Assembly: GCA_019055375.1 (NCBI GenBank)
Contig: JAHQIW010007394.1
Location: forward strand, 27,679 to 91,678
Length of the DNA: 64,000 nucleotides
Direction of reading: 5' to 3'
Source of the DNA: Parelaphostrongylus tenuis
Lineage: Eukaryota > Nematoda > Chromadorea > Rhabditida > Metastrongylidae
Shown here: piece after piece, positions 39,401 through 49,804 of the stretch
How positions within the stretch are numbered: the stretch's first letter is position 1
How the letters are laid out: each line of letters starts with the position of its first letter
Position numbers and translations under genes: made by a program
The notes under the pieces: model-generated
The model's input: only the letters and a program-made list of their open reading frames with translations
What the model was told of the DNA's origin: nothing
The model's database searches: none

Positions 39401-41608
39401 TGGGCGAAACGAGCAGATCAATTTGTGTCCGCATAAAAAAACCTAAATGGGAAGTAAAAGTCGTAAAGGTACTTTGAGGTGGTAGCGAGAATCTTGAGGC
39501 ACCGAGTCAAAAGCTTCGACGTGGAGAACAAATCCACTACTGAACATGAAGGGAGAGTGTCTAGGCATAACAAATGATGTAACACCTTCTCTCAAAATAG
39601 TTTTCTATCTTACGTGAGACTCATTTTCCATAGCGTAGAAGAGCACACCAGTGATACGACAATTAACAATCGGGTAGGCGTCATTGTCTATTTGAATCTA
39701 TTTACTTTGATACGCATGCAATCTGCAAAATACAGTTCGCTATAGGGAGGAGTTGGAACTCTCCAACGAATGCTAAGAAATGTGGTCGTCGATTTGATTA
39801 TCTACAAGATGACACAGTAATTGAGATGAGATCCCAAGAATTTCTGTGTGCTCTGGAGAACTGTATTAGTGGAAAGATTGCCAATATCGTCCAACAATCT
39901 ATATAGGCGGTACTCACAAGTAAATCTTTGGACACCTTTCGCAAAGACAAATAGGATGCGTTATGATTTTAGGGATATGTTGAGAGCACAAAACAAGGAA
40001 CTTTCATACTTCCTGACTTATCGAATGAACAAGACTGACTTTAAGTCAAGAACGATCTTTGTTTAGCAAATAAATATTTGGTGTACTGCTTCAGCGATTG
40101 GAATCAAAAATACTTCGAAATGAACTTTCCTGACATGAATTCAAGTTCACAGCAAAAATTGCGAAATATTAATCTTTACATAGAGCTAGAGCTTTACAAC
40201 ACAAATCTTTTATGCGTCAGCATGTTCGCCCTTCTAATTAGTTGTGAACTTTGTTTTTTGGATTTTTTAAAGTGGTCACCTGGTCAAATCATTTCGTTAC
40301 ATGGAGTGGTGGCCTTAGTGATACAAAATCTCAAGAAGGCATTTGTGGAGCGGTTTCGGAATCCTTTGATAAGTATTTGTAGATAGTAGACAATATGACC
40401 TGGTACGTCATTCGCGCTTGAAAATGGTATAATAGAAAGTGCTCATGTCATATATCGCATGACTTTTTCGTTTCGGTTGGTGATGATTAATTCATAGTTC
40501 ATGGGCATATTCTAGATCATAGTACGAATGACACGTTGATCGAAATTGCTACAGAATGATAGCGCATTACTAGAAGGAAACTGAATAGACACCATCTCCC
40601 CTCCTTGTAAGACGGCTGCCCCTTGCGTGAATCGTGTTACTAGGAAATTCTCTTGCCTGTTACTGTTTCCTTTTTCATTTCATCCTCAAAAGTCTATAAA
40701 AAAGAAAAGTCATAGGCGGAGGGATATAAAAAGTTTTCGAGTACGACCTCTAAGTGAGGTGAACACAGTTTCAAATTATATTACCTGTCTTAGGAAGCAG
40801 CCGGTAGACCATTTGCTGTGAATTCCGATTGGGAACACTGCCGCGGATCAACTGGTCAATATCGTGGCTACACCTGTGCCCTGTGGGTAGCATTCCACGC
40901 CATCACTGTTTCCGCATATAAGCAGAATAGAGAACACTGTAAGTTCAGCATGCAGCGAAGTTTTTTTTATCCAAAATTCAACCATTCTACCCATGATGAC
41001 GATAATATTTTTCAACAACAAAGATGCTTCATTGATTATTCCAATTCTAGGCGACAACGAACTCCACAAACTTTTTTTTCAGTAGCCGATTTCAAACCTA
41101 GTGAACCATTGAAGGCAATTCGTGCATGGATAGTATCCTTCTTTGGCTGCCTGCATTGCCGTGAACACTTCCTGAAAATGACTGCAAACACATTCCCGAT
41201 TGAGACACAGGTGCAGTGAAAAAAGAGTTCCAAAAGTTTTCTTGAGCATAACGGCAATGGTAACTCAAAAAGCTAATTTTTCAATAATAGAGGATGTGAA
41301 ATGGGAGCGGAGAGGAACTTGTTTTATAGTACAGAACAGTTTTGTCTGCTTTTAAACAATGCTTTCAGGTTCGCAATGCTGATGAGGTCTTCATGTATTT
41401 ATGGCGAGTCCATAATATAGTGAATGCACGTCTACAAGGCCGTGATACAGAAGACCCACTCTATCCAAAACTTCAATTTCCGGCCAAATTTCTTTGTCAG
41501 AATTGCACAGTAAACGGTTCTCTAGTTGAAGAAGAAGTCCGAGATTTTCTACTTGACTACTATAGCAGAATTAAGCCATTCCAAACGCCTAGATTTCTTC
41601 TATTTTGA
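27429..41608 (+). CDS. qsox: Quiescin sulfhydryl oxidase (QSOX), complete, 12 exons
   Basis: QSOX makes disulfides in secreted proteins: a thioredoxin domain takes electrons from client thiols and passes them to an FAD-binding Erv/ALR domain that reduces oxygen to peroxide, in the secretory pathway or outside the cell. Coding exons: 27429-27614, 28824-28997, 30653-30742, 30840-30904, 30974-31073, 36971-37119, 37437-37562, 37709-37886, 37991-38116, 40794-40938, 41083-41210, 41369-41608. All have GT/AG borders and all phases agree, giving 568 residues, a usual QSOX length. A signal peptide is at residues 1-17 (LHLLLTFLPW). The first CxxC is WCGHC at 67-71. A second thioredoxin-fold stretch reads DFPSLVIFKRGEKKP (236-250). 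The Erv domain reads WEHCRGS (411-417), RGYTCALW (422-429), the active CxxC FGCLHCREHF (467-476) and LWRVHNIVNARL (500-511). The third CxxC is CQNC at 532-535. There is no C-terminal membrane helix, unlike many animal QSOX forms, so it should be soluble. Introns 2 and 5 are swollen by RTE and fold-back elements. Confidence 0.94.
27700..28222. mobile_element. Family C fold-back element with tRNA-like ends, in QSOX intron 1
   Basis: The plus-strand tRNA-like head at 27707 (GCGTGTGGGCGAAGTGGTTG, then GGTTCGAAC) and the minus-strand head ending near 28218 face each other. The bodies are inverted matches: AATATGCATTCAATCAC at 27884 versus GTGATTGAATGCATATC near 27998. The arms meet at about 27950. 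Confidence 0.7.
28223..28820. other. Rest of QSOX intron 1
   Basis: AT-rich, with nothing recognised. The acceptor TTCTTTCAG at 28815-28823 closes it. Confidence 0.6.
29285..30475 (+). mobile_element. RTE retrotransposon fragment (RT to 3' end) in QSOX intron 2
   Basis: The RT landmarks are SLCLIF-like PLCLIFINLKKPLDSV near 29340-29400, then the catalytic region HLRFADDIAFITPNISQAER at 29648-29705 with the FADD box intact. NRWKRAAWGTFKSIED and the C-terminal TDWIPR follow near 30270. A break at about 29546 splits the frame and stops occur after 30040, so it is a pseudogene. It lies in the same orientation as the host gene. Confidence 0.85.
31190..31470. repeat. GC-rich patch with (GTC/GTT)n trinucleotides, QSOX intron 5
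   Basis: The first part is unusually GC-rich for the window. It is followed by CGTCGTCGTCGTTGCTGTTG-type repeats at about 31400-31440. It yields Arg/Cys-rich frames that are not believable proteins. Confidence 0.55.
31515..31880. mobile_element. Fold-back element with divergent tRNA-like arms in QSOX intron 5
   Basis: The arms are reverse complements from GAGTGGTGAGC to GCTCACCAC. The left arm carries a minus-strand and the right arm (31770-31842) a plus-strand tRNA-like sequence: GTGGTGTAGTGGTTAGAGCAC (D arm), then a GCG/CGC stem around CCCCGATAGGATGAA, then GCGGGTTCGATTCCCGC (a perfect T arm), then an acceptor-like CCTGAGGC. The anticodon arm has an oversized loop, so decoding is unlikely. 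The pol III boxes look intact. Confidence 0.75.
31965..32560. mobile_element. Family A fold-back element with decayed hammerhead motifs, QSOX intron 5
   Basis: The left arm at about 32040-32150 (CAACAGTTGCACAGTGCCTT) and right arm at 32440-32510 (AAGGCACTGTGCAACTGACG) are inverted matches. The plus-strand right arm keeps CTGACGA at 32469 and GAAA at 32489, but stem II and stem III no longer pair. The left arm core is more degraded. Flanks with CTCAAATTTTAATAT and GGTTTCGAGTGTTTTCTT are shared with the copy at 44.9 kb. Confidence 0.6.
32846..35690 (+). mobile_element. RTE retrotransposon, longest copy of the second subfamily, QSOX intron 5
   Basis: It runs from the endonuclease start (TCTYNARTLAHESAIEDLL, then YDVIGLAEARRR near 33060) through an endonuclease motif, IIVGDFKEKIG at 33395-33425. 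The linker ESVIPPVFPSEIRHA follows at 34240, then the RT motif LCLTFIDLRKAF at about 34685. The catalytic region at 34975-35040 is HLCVVDDTVPITPSISQAER, where FADD has become VVDD. The 3' end carries RWAGHVMS and TDWIPR. Many stops and frameshifts are present, so it is dead. Confidence 0.85.
36100..36355 (-). repeat. Family C repeat with tRNA-like head, QSOX intron 5
   Basis: The minus-strand start GCGTGTGGCGCAGTGGTTG matches the A-box head of the 27.7-kb element. The body retains GTTTGAGGTAATCGAATGCA, but the B box is degraded. Confidence 0.55.
38117..40793. other. QSOX intron 9
   Basis: It is 2.7 kb of AT-rich sequence without a recognised gene. Open frames such as 39848-40066 and 40078-40386 (+) have no domains. 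The acceptor CTGTCTTAG closes it. Confidence 0.6.
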
Positions 41609-41855
41609 ACCATTTACGAATGACAGCAAAATTTTATAAACTCACTAAGATATCAATAGAAACAAGTTTTGCGACGCATTCAATAGATATCTTTCTGACG
41701 CCATTCTTTAACGTAAATGTAGTTTAGTTCAACTGATTTTTTGTTTAGTTACTATATTTGTCTACCTTCGCTCTTCTAAATAATACTGCTGTTTAATGAG
41801 CGAATTTATTCTGAGCATAATCACACCTCAAACATTCAGCTTGTTTTATAAACGA

Positions 41856-41861
41856 AATAAA
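41856..41861 (+). other. Poly(A) signal of QSOX
   Basis: AATAAA lies about 250 bases after the QSOX stop codon and is the first convincing canonical signal downstream. Confidence 0.6.
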
Positions 41862-41987
41862 GTGTGTTACCAGATTTTGCTCCTAAATCGACTCAATTGG
41901 CACAAGATCGTGTGTCCTCTCATGTTCATGAAAAACCGAAATTGATTCAGTAAGACGAGCTCATAGAGGAACACAGTACGAAATCTG

Positions 41988-42003
41988 CCCCCCCCCCCCC
42001 CCC
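41988..42003. repeat. Poly-C tract
   Basis: About 16 C in a row. Confidence 0.85.
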
Positions 42004-42419
42004 AACCCCTAGGAGAAGACTATACGCACACGTATGCATCTATTTATTAATTTCACATCACCTGTCACACAGCTATGTGGATCGTGGCACTCCTATCACA
42101 CGACTCGTTTTCTCCTATTTATTGTCCTCAAAACTCTACTGACATTTCACATAATGTTCCAGCTGCTGCTTGGAGATTTCGTCCACTTTATGAATGTCGT
42201 AGAAAGCTAATATAGTGCATTCTCTTTGCGGTCGTGTAGATACCTGTGCTAAGGCTTCTCATGTAGAATCTAACGGAGCGATGGACGAGGGTCAAAGCAG
42301 CACTTTGTTTTCAGGTGAGGGACATCATTAAGCACTCTGCTATCCCAGTTTATAAACATGTAAGTATCTAACCTTATATGCGAATATTTTTGAGACCTCG
42401 CTTACAATAAGTACGTCCT

Positions 42420-42680
42420 GTTAAGATATTCTGAGCCTCTTATAAAGTCTATTATGACACACTGCAATGCACGTGTTTCGGCCTTACATCTCGTCAGTTG
42501 CACAACGCCCTTCGTCTGTGCCAACCCCTCTCGGGGTGAGAATCCGCTTATATAGAGAAATCGTCGACGAGTACGTCACACTGTCTGTAAAGCGAATATT
42601 CACTTCACCCACGGGTAACATATCACTGCATGTCCAACGACATGATCACTGGATACTGCAATGATTAGCACTCGATTCTT
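42420..42680. mobile_element. Family A element with decayed minus-strand hammerhead
   Basis: The arm ATTCTGAGCCTCTTATAAAG and ATTATGACACACTGCAATGC matches 55650-55695. The minus-strand core at 42462-42503 keeps CTGACGA, GAAA and stem I (GTGCAA with TTGCAG, five of six pairs), but the cleavage triplet reads GCA and stem II is weak. Confidence 0.6.
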
Positions 42681-43470
42681 AGGAGTGGTATTTTTATTAT
42701 AATACCTTTATATTAGACTGTTTTTTAAAGGCCTCGCTCAAAATGAATACATCCTAACAACAACAATTCAAGCCTTTCATAAGTTAAGTGCATATATCTA
42801 AGCATATCTGAGCTTTTAGCTCAACTTTCGAGTTGTTTCTGTTTAAGACGAGGGAACTCTGGAAGAAAAAAATGCATTAGGTTCCGTGCTAGCGTTGTAC
42901 TGTGTGCCATCCTCTTTCATAAGACAAAAAGAGTATTGAATTAATTATCTAGGTCATTACCAAAGATTCTGATAAACAGATCTGTAGTCTTGCTGGTTTA
43001 CATTTGAGATTTTATAATATGCTGTGGACGTTAAAACGTTCTACGTGACTTTCAAGCATGTTGAAGTACAGGGCGGAATCACTGGTCTTCGATCTTCGAA
43101 GCAATATTTGAAACTACAGATTCTCTCTGTCACTTGTGTGTTATGGAAATACTTCTAGCATCGCGCTATTGATGCCACTTTCGATAACACAGATCGCATG
43201 TTCATTCTATAAAAGTCGAAGTAATAAACCGTCCACCATTTATCTATACCATAGGGATGTGCCTTATATTCCACTGCGTTTAGTATCGTAAAGATGGTGT
43301 GCATATTTGACCCATGGAGGGCCTGCTTGTGCCTAAAAATCTATGAAGTTAAAGTTGGCACTTTACTATTTCATACAAGTAGCACCAGTTTGCAATCCAC
43401 AAAGCTACGAAAAGTCGGTTTCCTGGAAGAGCGACGTCGTATCAAACACCATATGCGTAGTACAGAGCAC

Positions 43471-43472
<2 letters not shown>

Positions 43473-43511
<39 letters not shown>
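43473..43511. repeat. (TA)n microsatellite
   Basis: A nearly pure TA array. Confidence 0.95.
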
Positions 43512-43514
<3 letters not shown>

Positions 43515-44890
43515 CAAATATATTGTATAAGATAATAGGGTTCTACTTATGCTACTCCAGGGTTCAACTTATGCTACTAATAATCAATACATTGTTCGCC
43601 TAAATATAAAAGACTAGCCTTCAACCTGAAAAGAGTGGCGTCTTAACAGTGTGCTCTACTAGTAATTATTTTTGCAGTTGCATGATTATCATGTACGTGA
43701 AGACTTTATAGCTGGTAAAGTAGCAAAGCCACATTTATGAGTTGCAGAAGGAACATTGAATGTTGTTTTATAATAAAGGCCCGAAGTTTTTGCAAATAGT
43801 GCGATTTCCACATATTGTATACCTTTTGATACAGTTGTAGAATAGACAGAACATACAATAGGAGTATTGGATCATCATTACCTAATAGTTCCCGGTAGAA
43901 ATGTTTATAGATCGAGAAAAACCCTCTTTCGTGTGCAATAGGCGCCTATGCAGAAAGGCCTATTTTGAACCCTTTACATGTCATTTCATTTTACATGATC
44001 CAACATTGCATGTATCACACTGCACAGTTCCCAGCACTTCCTCCAGACAATTTTTTTTCTTCGTATTCACACCCTACGATGGACTTCGACCTTTTCTGCG
44101 GGTGGCGCTCACTGCTACTTGAGGTATTCTATGCCTTTGTCACCAACGTAGTTGAGTTCTAGATGAGTCTGTTCTACGTTAATTCCTGAAATAAAAATAC
44201 TAGAACGCTTCCACGTGTATTACAAAGAGTGAGCAGCTCCAAGACATATGTAGAACTAATTTCCCGACCACTATGGAAATGGTATGGGAAGGTTGGTGGA
44301 CGCGGTGAGAGGTCGAGCTAGGGCTTGAGAGGTTGAATTGGCTACGTGACAACTGAGATCACTATCACAGCGTTTTCTGCTGTTTGAAATTTGTTCTTGT
44401 TTAATTGATATCTTTACATTGAACGCACTTATAACCACTACAGAAGAGGTTCATTCTGAAAACCGCTTTAGCAGTTGTATTAATGCACTGCAGAACCCTA
44501 TCATAGCACATGCTTTTCTTGTTTTTATCAGTATCTAAGCGTTTTCCTGCATCCGTCCTTTTCACCTTGCCTTTGAACAAATCACCTGCTTCACTGATAG
44601 TGAAACACAACACTACCGACGTTCAATTTCGTTTTATCCCATGACTGAGATTGTTTTTGAAAGCTTTATAAGCACTTAGCACTGCAATTGCAAGTTTATA
44701 AATAGGTGACTTTTAAGTGATTTCCATTAGTGTAATTTTCGTTCTCAAAATTTCTATAAAGTGTCAAATGCTTAGACGATTTTCAATTCATAGTTGAGAT
44801 CGTGTCCGATGTCCAAAAATGCTCAAAACTCCAGAATTAATTAGTCGAGAACAGATGTTCATGGTCACATGATATGTTAGGCTAACTGCA
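43515..44890. other. Intergenic DNA, nothing recognised
   Basis: No supportable gene or repeat. Confidence 0.35.
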
Positions 44891-44894
44891 CAAC

Positions 44895-45235
44895 AATTGC
44901 TCGATGGTTCGCTTAGATCTTTCGTTTCGAGTGTTTTCTTAAGACCACAGCTCAAATTTTCAATATGCCAAAAAATCACTTTTGAGCCACGCATGTCATG
45001 CGTCTGTCAAAAAATGGCTGACTTATAGAGCCCAATACACGTGTTTCGACCTTGACGGTCTCGTCAATCGGGCAGTTACACTTTTTCGTTTTTTGTCAAT
45101 CCTATGGGGGGTGCTCCAATACCCACACTAAGAGTTAGCGACGGCGAACATTTTACACTCTATGTCCAGTGAAATTATCACTGAACATAGAGTGTCTATA
45201 CTCGATTGCTCATGGTTAGTATAGTTAATATGTCA
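44895..45235. mobile_element. Family A element carrying a near-intact hammerhead
   Basis: It shares CGTTTCGAGTGTTTTCTTAA and CTCAAATTTTCAATATG with the flanks of the 32.0-32.5 kb copy. The ribozyme motif lies on the minus strand at 45030-45073, listed separately. Confidence 0.6.
45030..45073 (-). ncRNA. Hammerhead ribozyme motif, one core substitution
   Basis: Minus strand, in order: stem I GCCCGA with TTGGGC (six pairs including one G-U), core TTGACGA (expected CTGANGA, so C3 is U), stem II GACC/GGTC with a five-base loop, GAAA, stem III A-U and C-G around a four-base loop, and cleavage triplet GTA. All core positions fit except C3. Changes at C3 usually cripple cleavage, so it is probably inactive. 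Confidence 0.65.
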
Positions 45236-45599
45236 TATCTTTCGTTTCTGTTCGCTGACCGCTTAGATATTTGACGAACGAAAACGCCATCACCAGCATA
45301 CCACACGTGAAAATGCAGTACGAAGTTGAGCATGAGGCAATTACATACTATTCAAATGCTGCAGTGGATCTGATCTAGTTGGAGCATTCAATAGGTCAAT
45401 TAACAAGCTATTACTTGTTTACAAAACTGAGAATTTGCTATAGATTTTTGCCTCATAAATGATAACAAAGGATTTAAGAAAAACAAAAAAAACATAGAAA
45501 CAAAAATCAAACGTGGTAGATCATGACACCATTCTTGTGATATTGCAGCGAGGCGGCAACTTGTTTACCAACTTATTTGTGTTCTGGATAACTCTCACG

Positions 45600-45720
45600 T
45601 GGCCTCTGGCCGCCGCCACCCGACGCGCGCTCTTCTCACGCGCTCACGCTCCGCCCAGTCGCCTCGACGACACGCATTGGCTGACTAACTGGCTGGCAGG
45701 CACGGATCGCTGCCATCAGC
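45600..45720. other. GC-rich, CpG-rich patch
   Basis: About 120 bases rich in CG dinucleotides (CCGCCGCCACCCGACGCGCG, GCTCCGCCC) stand out from the AT-rich surroundings. A promoter or 5' non-coding exon of the AMPK gamma gene about 4 kb downstream is one possibility. No conserved gene was recognised. Confidence 0.35.
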
Positions 45721-45917
45721 GCCAAATTTGTTTTGCTAGAAACACGAACGAATTGGCATGAACATGATTTGACAATGTCACATTCGAATCGTTCATCTAT
45801 GGTAACCTCCAAGTGATTCCATGCGTCCCCAGTGTTCTTTCTCACTCAAAGCGTCGTCAGTGGCGCAGCAATTATCTATTACTTTGCTTATTTGCTCAGA
45901 TTCACGGAGCATTCTCG

Positions 45918-45982
45918 ATTCATTCATTCATTCATTCATTTATTCATTCATTCATTCATTCATTCATTCATTCATTCATTCA
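45918..45982. repeat. (ATTC)n microsatellite
   Basis: About 16 tetranucleotide units with one TTTA interruption. Confidence 0.95.
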
Positions 45983-46389
45983 TGAACATTTTCATATGAC
46001 TCATCAAAGGCTATCATTTGGACGAAAATATTTCTCACTGTTTTTTCATAAAAACACTTTATCATTGGCATTTCGGAAGCACAAATGCCTTACATACTTT
46101 AAATAAGGAACTGTTGTCATTTTGTTTCTTTTAATAAGTTCAGACCCACGAAAGGTGAATTGAAAGAAACAAAGAAGTCGATGGTTGCTCTTGTTACCTC
46201 AGAAATATCAATGATGTCGATTATTTCATCATATTTTTGAAACTAAAGTGAAATTAAAAGCCATATACCCTAAAGTTCCATAGATAATAGTGGTTCATAT
46301 ATAAGAGCGGTGTGTGCTGGAACGTAACACCCAATAGTAATCTTAGTTATTTTCTAGTAATCTCATCAATTTAGTAATCCTCAGTAACT

Positions 46390-46620
46390 TTTCTTATTCA
46401 TGGAAGAATTTTTTAAAAAATTAAATTTAGAAGAAAAGAGTGGAAAAAAGGTTTTTTTTTTATAATTCAAAAGACAACTCGATTTGAAATTTTGGAATTA
46501 AAAAAATTCAATTTTTTTTTGCAAAAGCAATGTTTGCGAAGTTTTTTGATTTCTTCTAATTTTCTTATTTTTGGAAGAATTCTTAAAAAACTTCGGAAAT
46601 ATGTTTTTGCAAAAAGTTTG
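46390..46620. repeat. A/T-rich tract with a repeated GGAAGAATT block
   Basis: TTCTTATTCATGGAAGAATT at 46393 and TTCTTATTTTTGGAAGAATT at 46561 are a diverged direct repeat in low-complexity A/T sequence. Confidence 0.5.
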
Positions 46621-46934
46621 CCTCTCTTATCTATGAGATTTTAGGTTAGTAGAATAGACTTTATGTAAATTCTTCTTATGTGATATACGCTGAATGAAAC
46701 AGGTATTATGGCGTTGAGTTTTCTTAGTGCACATTGTTGGAGACTATTTAAAGAGATAAGGCAGTTAATGTTCAGAAACCTGCCTATTCGAGCATTTATA
46801 AAAGTAACGAGATTTTCTTCATCTTCAATAACGATGTATCCGCTTGATCTCTTAAATTAGTGAACTAAACTACTGTTTATGTGTAGTCAGTGTTACTGAT
46901 AGAAGATTTTGCAAGAGTGGCAAGTCAAGCTTTT

Positions 46935-47091
46935 TTATTTTTATGATCAACAACTTTTTTAAACTTATGTATTTATATATATTATGTGTATGTATGAATA
47001 CGTATATGCATATACATATACATATATATGTATATATATAATGCTCAAAAAAGTTGTTTATCATAAATATATGTATACGTAGGATTATTAT

Positions 47092-47122
<31 letters not shown>

Positions 47123-47165
47123 CAGATAGATAGATGTAAATATATATATATATGCATATATAGGA
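46935..47165. repeat. Inverted repeat enclosing TA-rich microsatellites
   Basis: TTTATGATCAACAACTTTTTT at about 46938 is mirrored by AAAAAAGTTGTTTATCATAAA at about 47047, with TATA/CATA repeats between and after. It is a small fold-back. Confidence 0.7.
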
Positions 47166-47169
47166 TTAG

Positions 47170-48270
47170 TTTTATGTAAGGTATATAGAACACTCGAAAA
47201 ATATGATTTTTGGTCAGTGTGAAGTAGGTGAATCAAGTGGAAAAGATAAGATTAAAGATCACTCGACTCCGAATTCACGTAAATCAACACAAGGAATTCA
47301 GTTTTTGATACTCATCATTGTCGTTTTCTCACTCTTTAGCTGTCCTTTATCGTGATTTTCAATAAAATGAGCTTTTTTCAATTCATTTGAATTGCTAGTG
47401 GTTTTCATGTTAGATAGCTAATATTGCCATAAAAGATAAAGGCACAAAGTTATGGAGGTTGTCCATTTCCTGTGCTCTACTGCGTGCATCCGATTCTATT
47501 CGTAATATCGAAAAGGTGATTACATCTATATATGACCTGTACATGACATCTATATATGACTTGCGGTGGCCTATTAATATCAAGTATTTGTTTTATCCTC
47601 GCAAACACGCCTGATGCGAAGCTAACCACTGATGAAAGATCTGGATTTGTTGAAGGTACTTCATCGAACTATAGACCGTCCAACTATGTATTCCAGTGAC
47701 TTCTATCGACTGCACTAAACGCGCATCTTAACAGTTGCATAGTCATGAAATTAGTGTTGTAAATAATTCAGTCTCGTCGTGATAATTTTCGTACTTTGTC
47801 ATCTTTTGAAGATATAGTCTCAGAGGAGTGATATAGTAGTATAAATTGCTGGAATAACAATCTTCTCTTATGTAACTCTCCGTCTTATCTTTTTTTTTTC
47901 AAGCGATTTGCATCCATTTTTGCAAGAAACAAGCGAACTGATGCTTGGAAACAGTTTTGAACTATATAACATTAATATGGATTTCCCCATAAACACTTTA
48001 GATTGTATTGGGTTAGAGTTCAATAACTGCAATAGCAGAATCTTCTACGATCCTTTTTGAAGAAGACATTGTGGGAAAAGCTACAAAAATCAGTCTTAAT
48101 TGTACTTTAAATTGAAAAATCTACACTTAGCTGCTGTTTTTATTTAACTTTGTGTGTATCTACCTCGTCTTCATGCTGTGAAGGGTTTGTAAAGGTGATG
48201 GTAAAAGATTATGACATCGTTGATGACGATCATGTAGTCAGGTGACTAGAAAAAAAGATTTTGATTCAGA
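47170..48270. other. Intergenic DNA, nothing recognised
   Basis: No supportable gene or repeat. Confidence 0.35.
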
Positions 48271-48274
48271 GTTT

Positions 48275-48370
48275 TGTTTTAAGACCATATGGGCAAATCG
48301 TAGCACAGTGGTTAGAGATGCCATGCAATGTACACGTTGTCATTGGTTCAATTCCGCACCGCGAGAAGAC
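48275..48370 (+). repeat. tRNA-like sequence, degenerate
   Basis: The A-box-like CGTAGCACAGTGGTTAGAG and a B-box-like GGTTCAATTCC are present, but the acceptor and anticodon arms do not pair as in a real tRNA. It is probably a decayed SINE head next to the family E element. Confidence 0.45.
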
Positions 48371-48477
48371 TACCTTCCAAGTAACCTCCGAGGCCTACAA
48401 ATCAACACCAGACTTGCCTCGAAGGATAAACTCTACTTTGATTACGCATTTCTTGTTGATTAAGTAAAACACGAAGT

Positions 48478-49295
48478 TGATGAAAATCATCTATTCGGCT
48501 GACATTTCGAGGCGTTTCGTCTTCTTCACAGCCGCTTGATCCGAGCCGATGCTCCACGGTCGTTCGTCCTAATTGCGGTGTCCACCTTCTTTGTCTTTCG
48601 AGTCGGATCTTTTTAGGGGGAGCCACCCTCAAAGGAGAACTTTAGTCTGGGGTGATCCTTTCATTCGGGATAGTTCTTGATGATAATGATTGTCCGCTCA
48701 TAATATACTGTTTTCGGTGAACAATTCATCCTATAGGTCTGTATAATCAAAGTTGATGAACTTATTATTCGGCTGACGTTTCGACGCGTTTCGTCTTTTT
48801 TTAAAGCGAAGACCAAAACGAGGAGGAGCGACTGTAGAGCATCAACTCGGATCAGTCAGCTCTGAAGGTGTTATTGAACTGTATTGAAAAAAATAAATGA
48901 AAGTCAGTTTTTTCAAATTGATATAACGCTGAGTGCAAGCGAATAGTAATGTTGACTAGTGCAAGGTGGAGTGTTAATTGAAAACCAAAATATCATCAGC
49001 GGGCATTCATTGTCATGTCATATTGTTTTGAACGAGGTTTCAAAAAACCGCCGAAAAGAAAAGAAAGGCATTCATCATTATGAAGAAACGTTCCACATAA
49101 AGAAAGCATTGCAGAGTGAAACTCTCATTTAAACGATGCTCCTCCGAAGAAGATCCGACTCGAACAAAATGAAGGTGTAAACCATAAAAAGGACGAACGA
49201 CTGTAGATATCGCCTTGGATCAGTCGGCTCTGAAGGGGACACGTCGAGACGTTGGCCGAATAGAAAATTGTTTTTTATAAACTTTGGGTTATGCT
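48478..49295. mobile_element. Family E element with hammerhead-like arms, nested copies
   Basis: Left arm 48478-48660 (minus-strand motif at 48496-48534) and right arm 49090-49295 (plus-strand motif at 49225-49259) are inverted matches: GATCCGAGCCGATGCTCCAC against ATCGCCTTGGATCAGTCGGC, and CGAGTCGGATCTTTTT against GATCCGACTCG. A third minus-strand motif lies at 48770-48805. Each has CGGCT/AGCCG (stem I) flanking GAC...GTC (stem II), GAAA or GAGA, and a GTC or GTT cleavage-like triplet. Confidence 0.55.
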
Positions 49296-49299
49296 CAAT

Positions 49300-49804
49300 C
49301 AACAAGGAATATTTGATGAATCTATATTACCGAAATCAAAGGGGAGTAGATTTTTCAATCTTCTATCTTGATTTATTGGTAAAATAAAGTCATCGTATGA
49401 ACAAGATATGTGTGTTAAATTACTTCTATTACTACTGAATCGGGTGGATGGCACATCCTTCGAGAGATGATCACCACCAATTACTTTGTCCTTTTATTTT
49501 TTATTCTTTCAAAGGTAACTGTTACAATGGAAAATCTGTTGATGCGTGTAAATGTGATGCTTATCTTTGTAGCACTCGCTGAAAGAATTTGAGTGATCAT
49601 TCTGCTTTTTCAGTCATTTGCTTAGTTGCTTCACTAGTGCACTAATTTTATTAAGAAATATGAACGGCGACATTAGGTGGAAAATTTGAGAATCTCTTCA
49701 CATTCTTCTTAATCATTGGCGTGTTTCTATGATAACAATTGACCAGAGGAATATGTATCAATTTTTCCACTTTTACTTAAGAACGTATTGAGGAGTTGAC
49801 GTGA
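49300..49804. other. Region upstream of AMPK gamma
   Basis: AT-rich. TTTTACTTAAG at about 49771-49781 could be a splice acceptor. An in-frame TGA directly precedes the ATG. Confidence 0.4.

Noticed and set aside
45813..46106. Open frame with repeated Phe-Ile-His-Ser
   Set aside because: It is a translation of the ATTC microsatellite.
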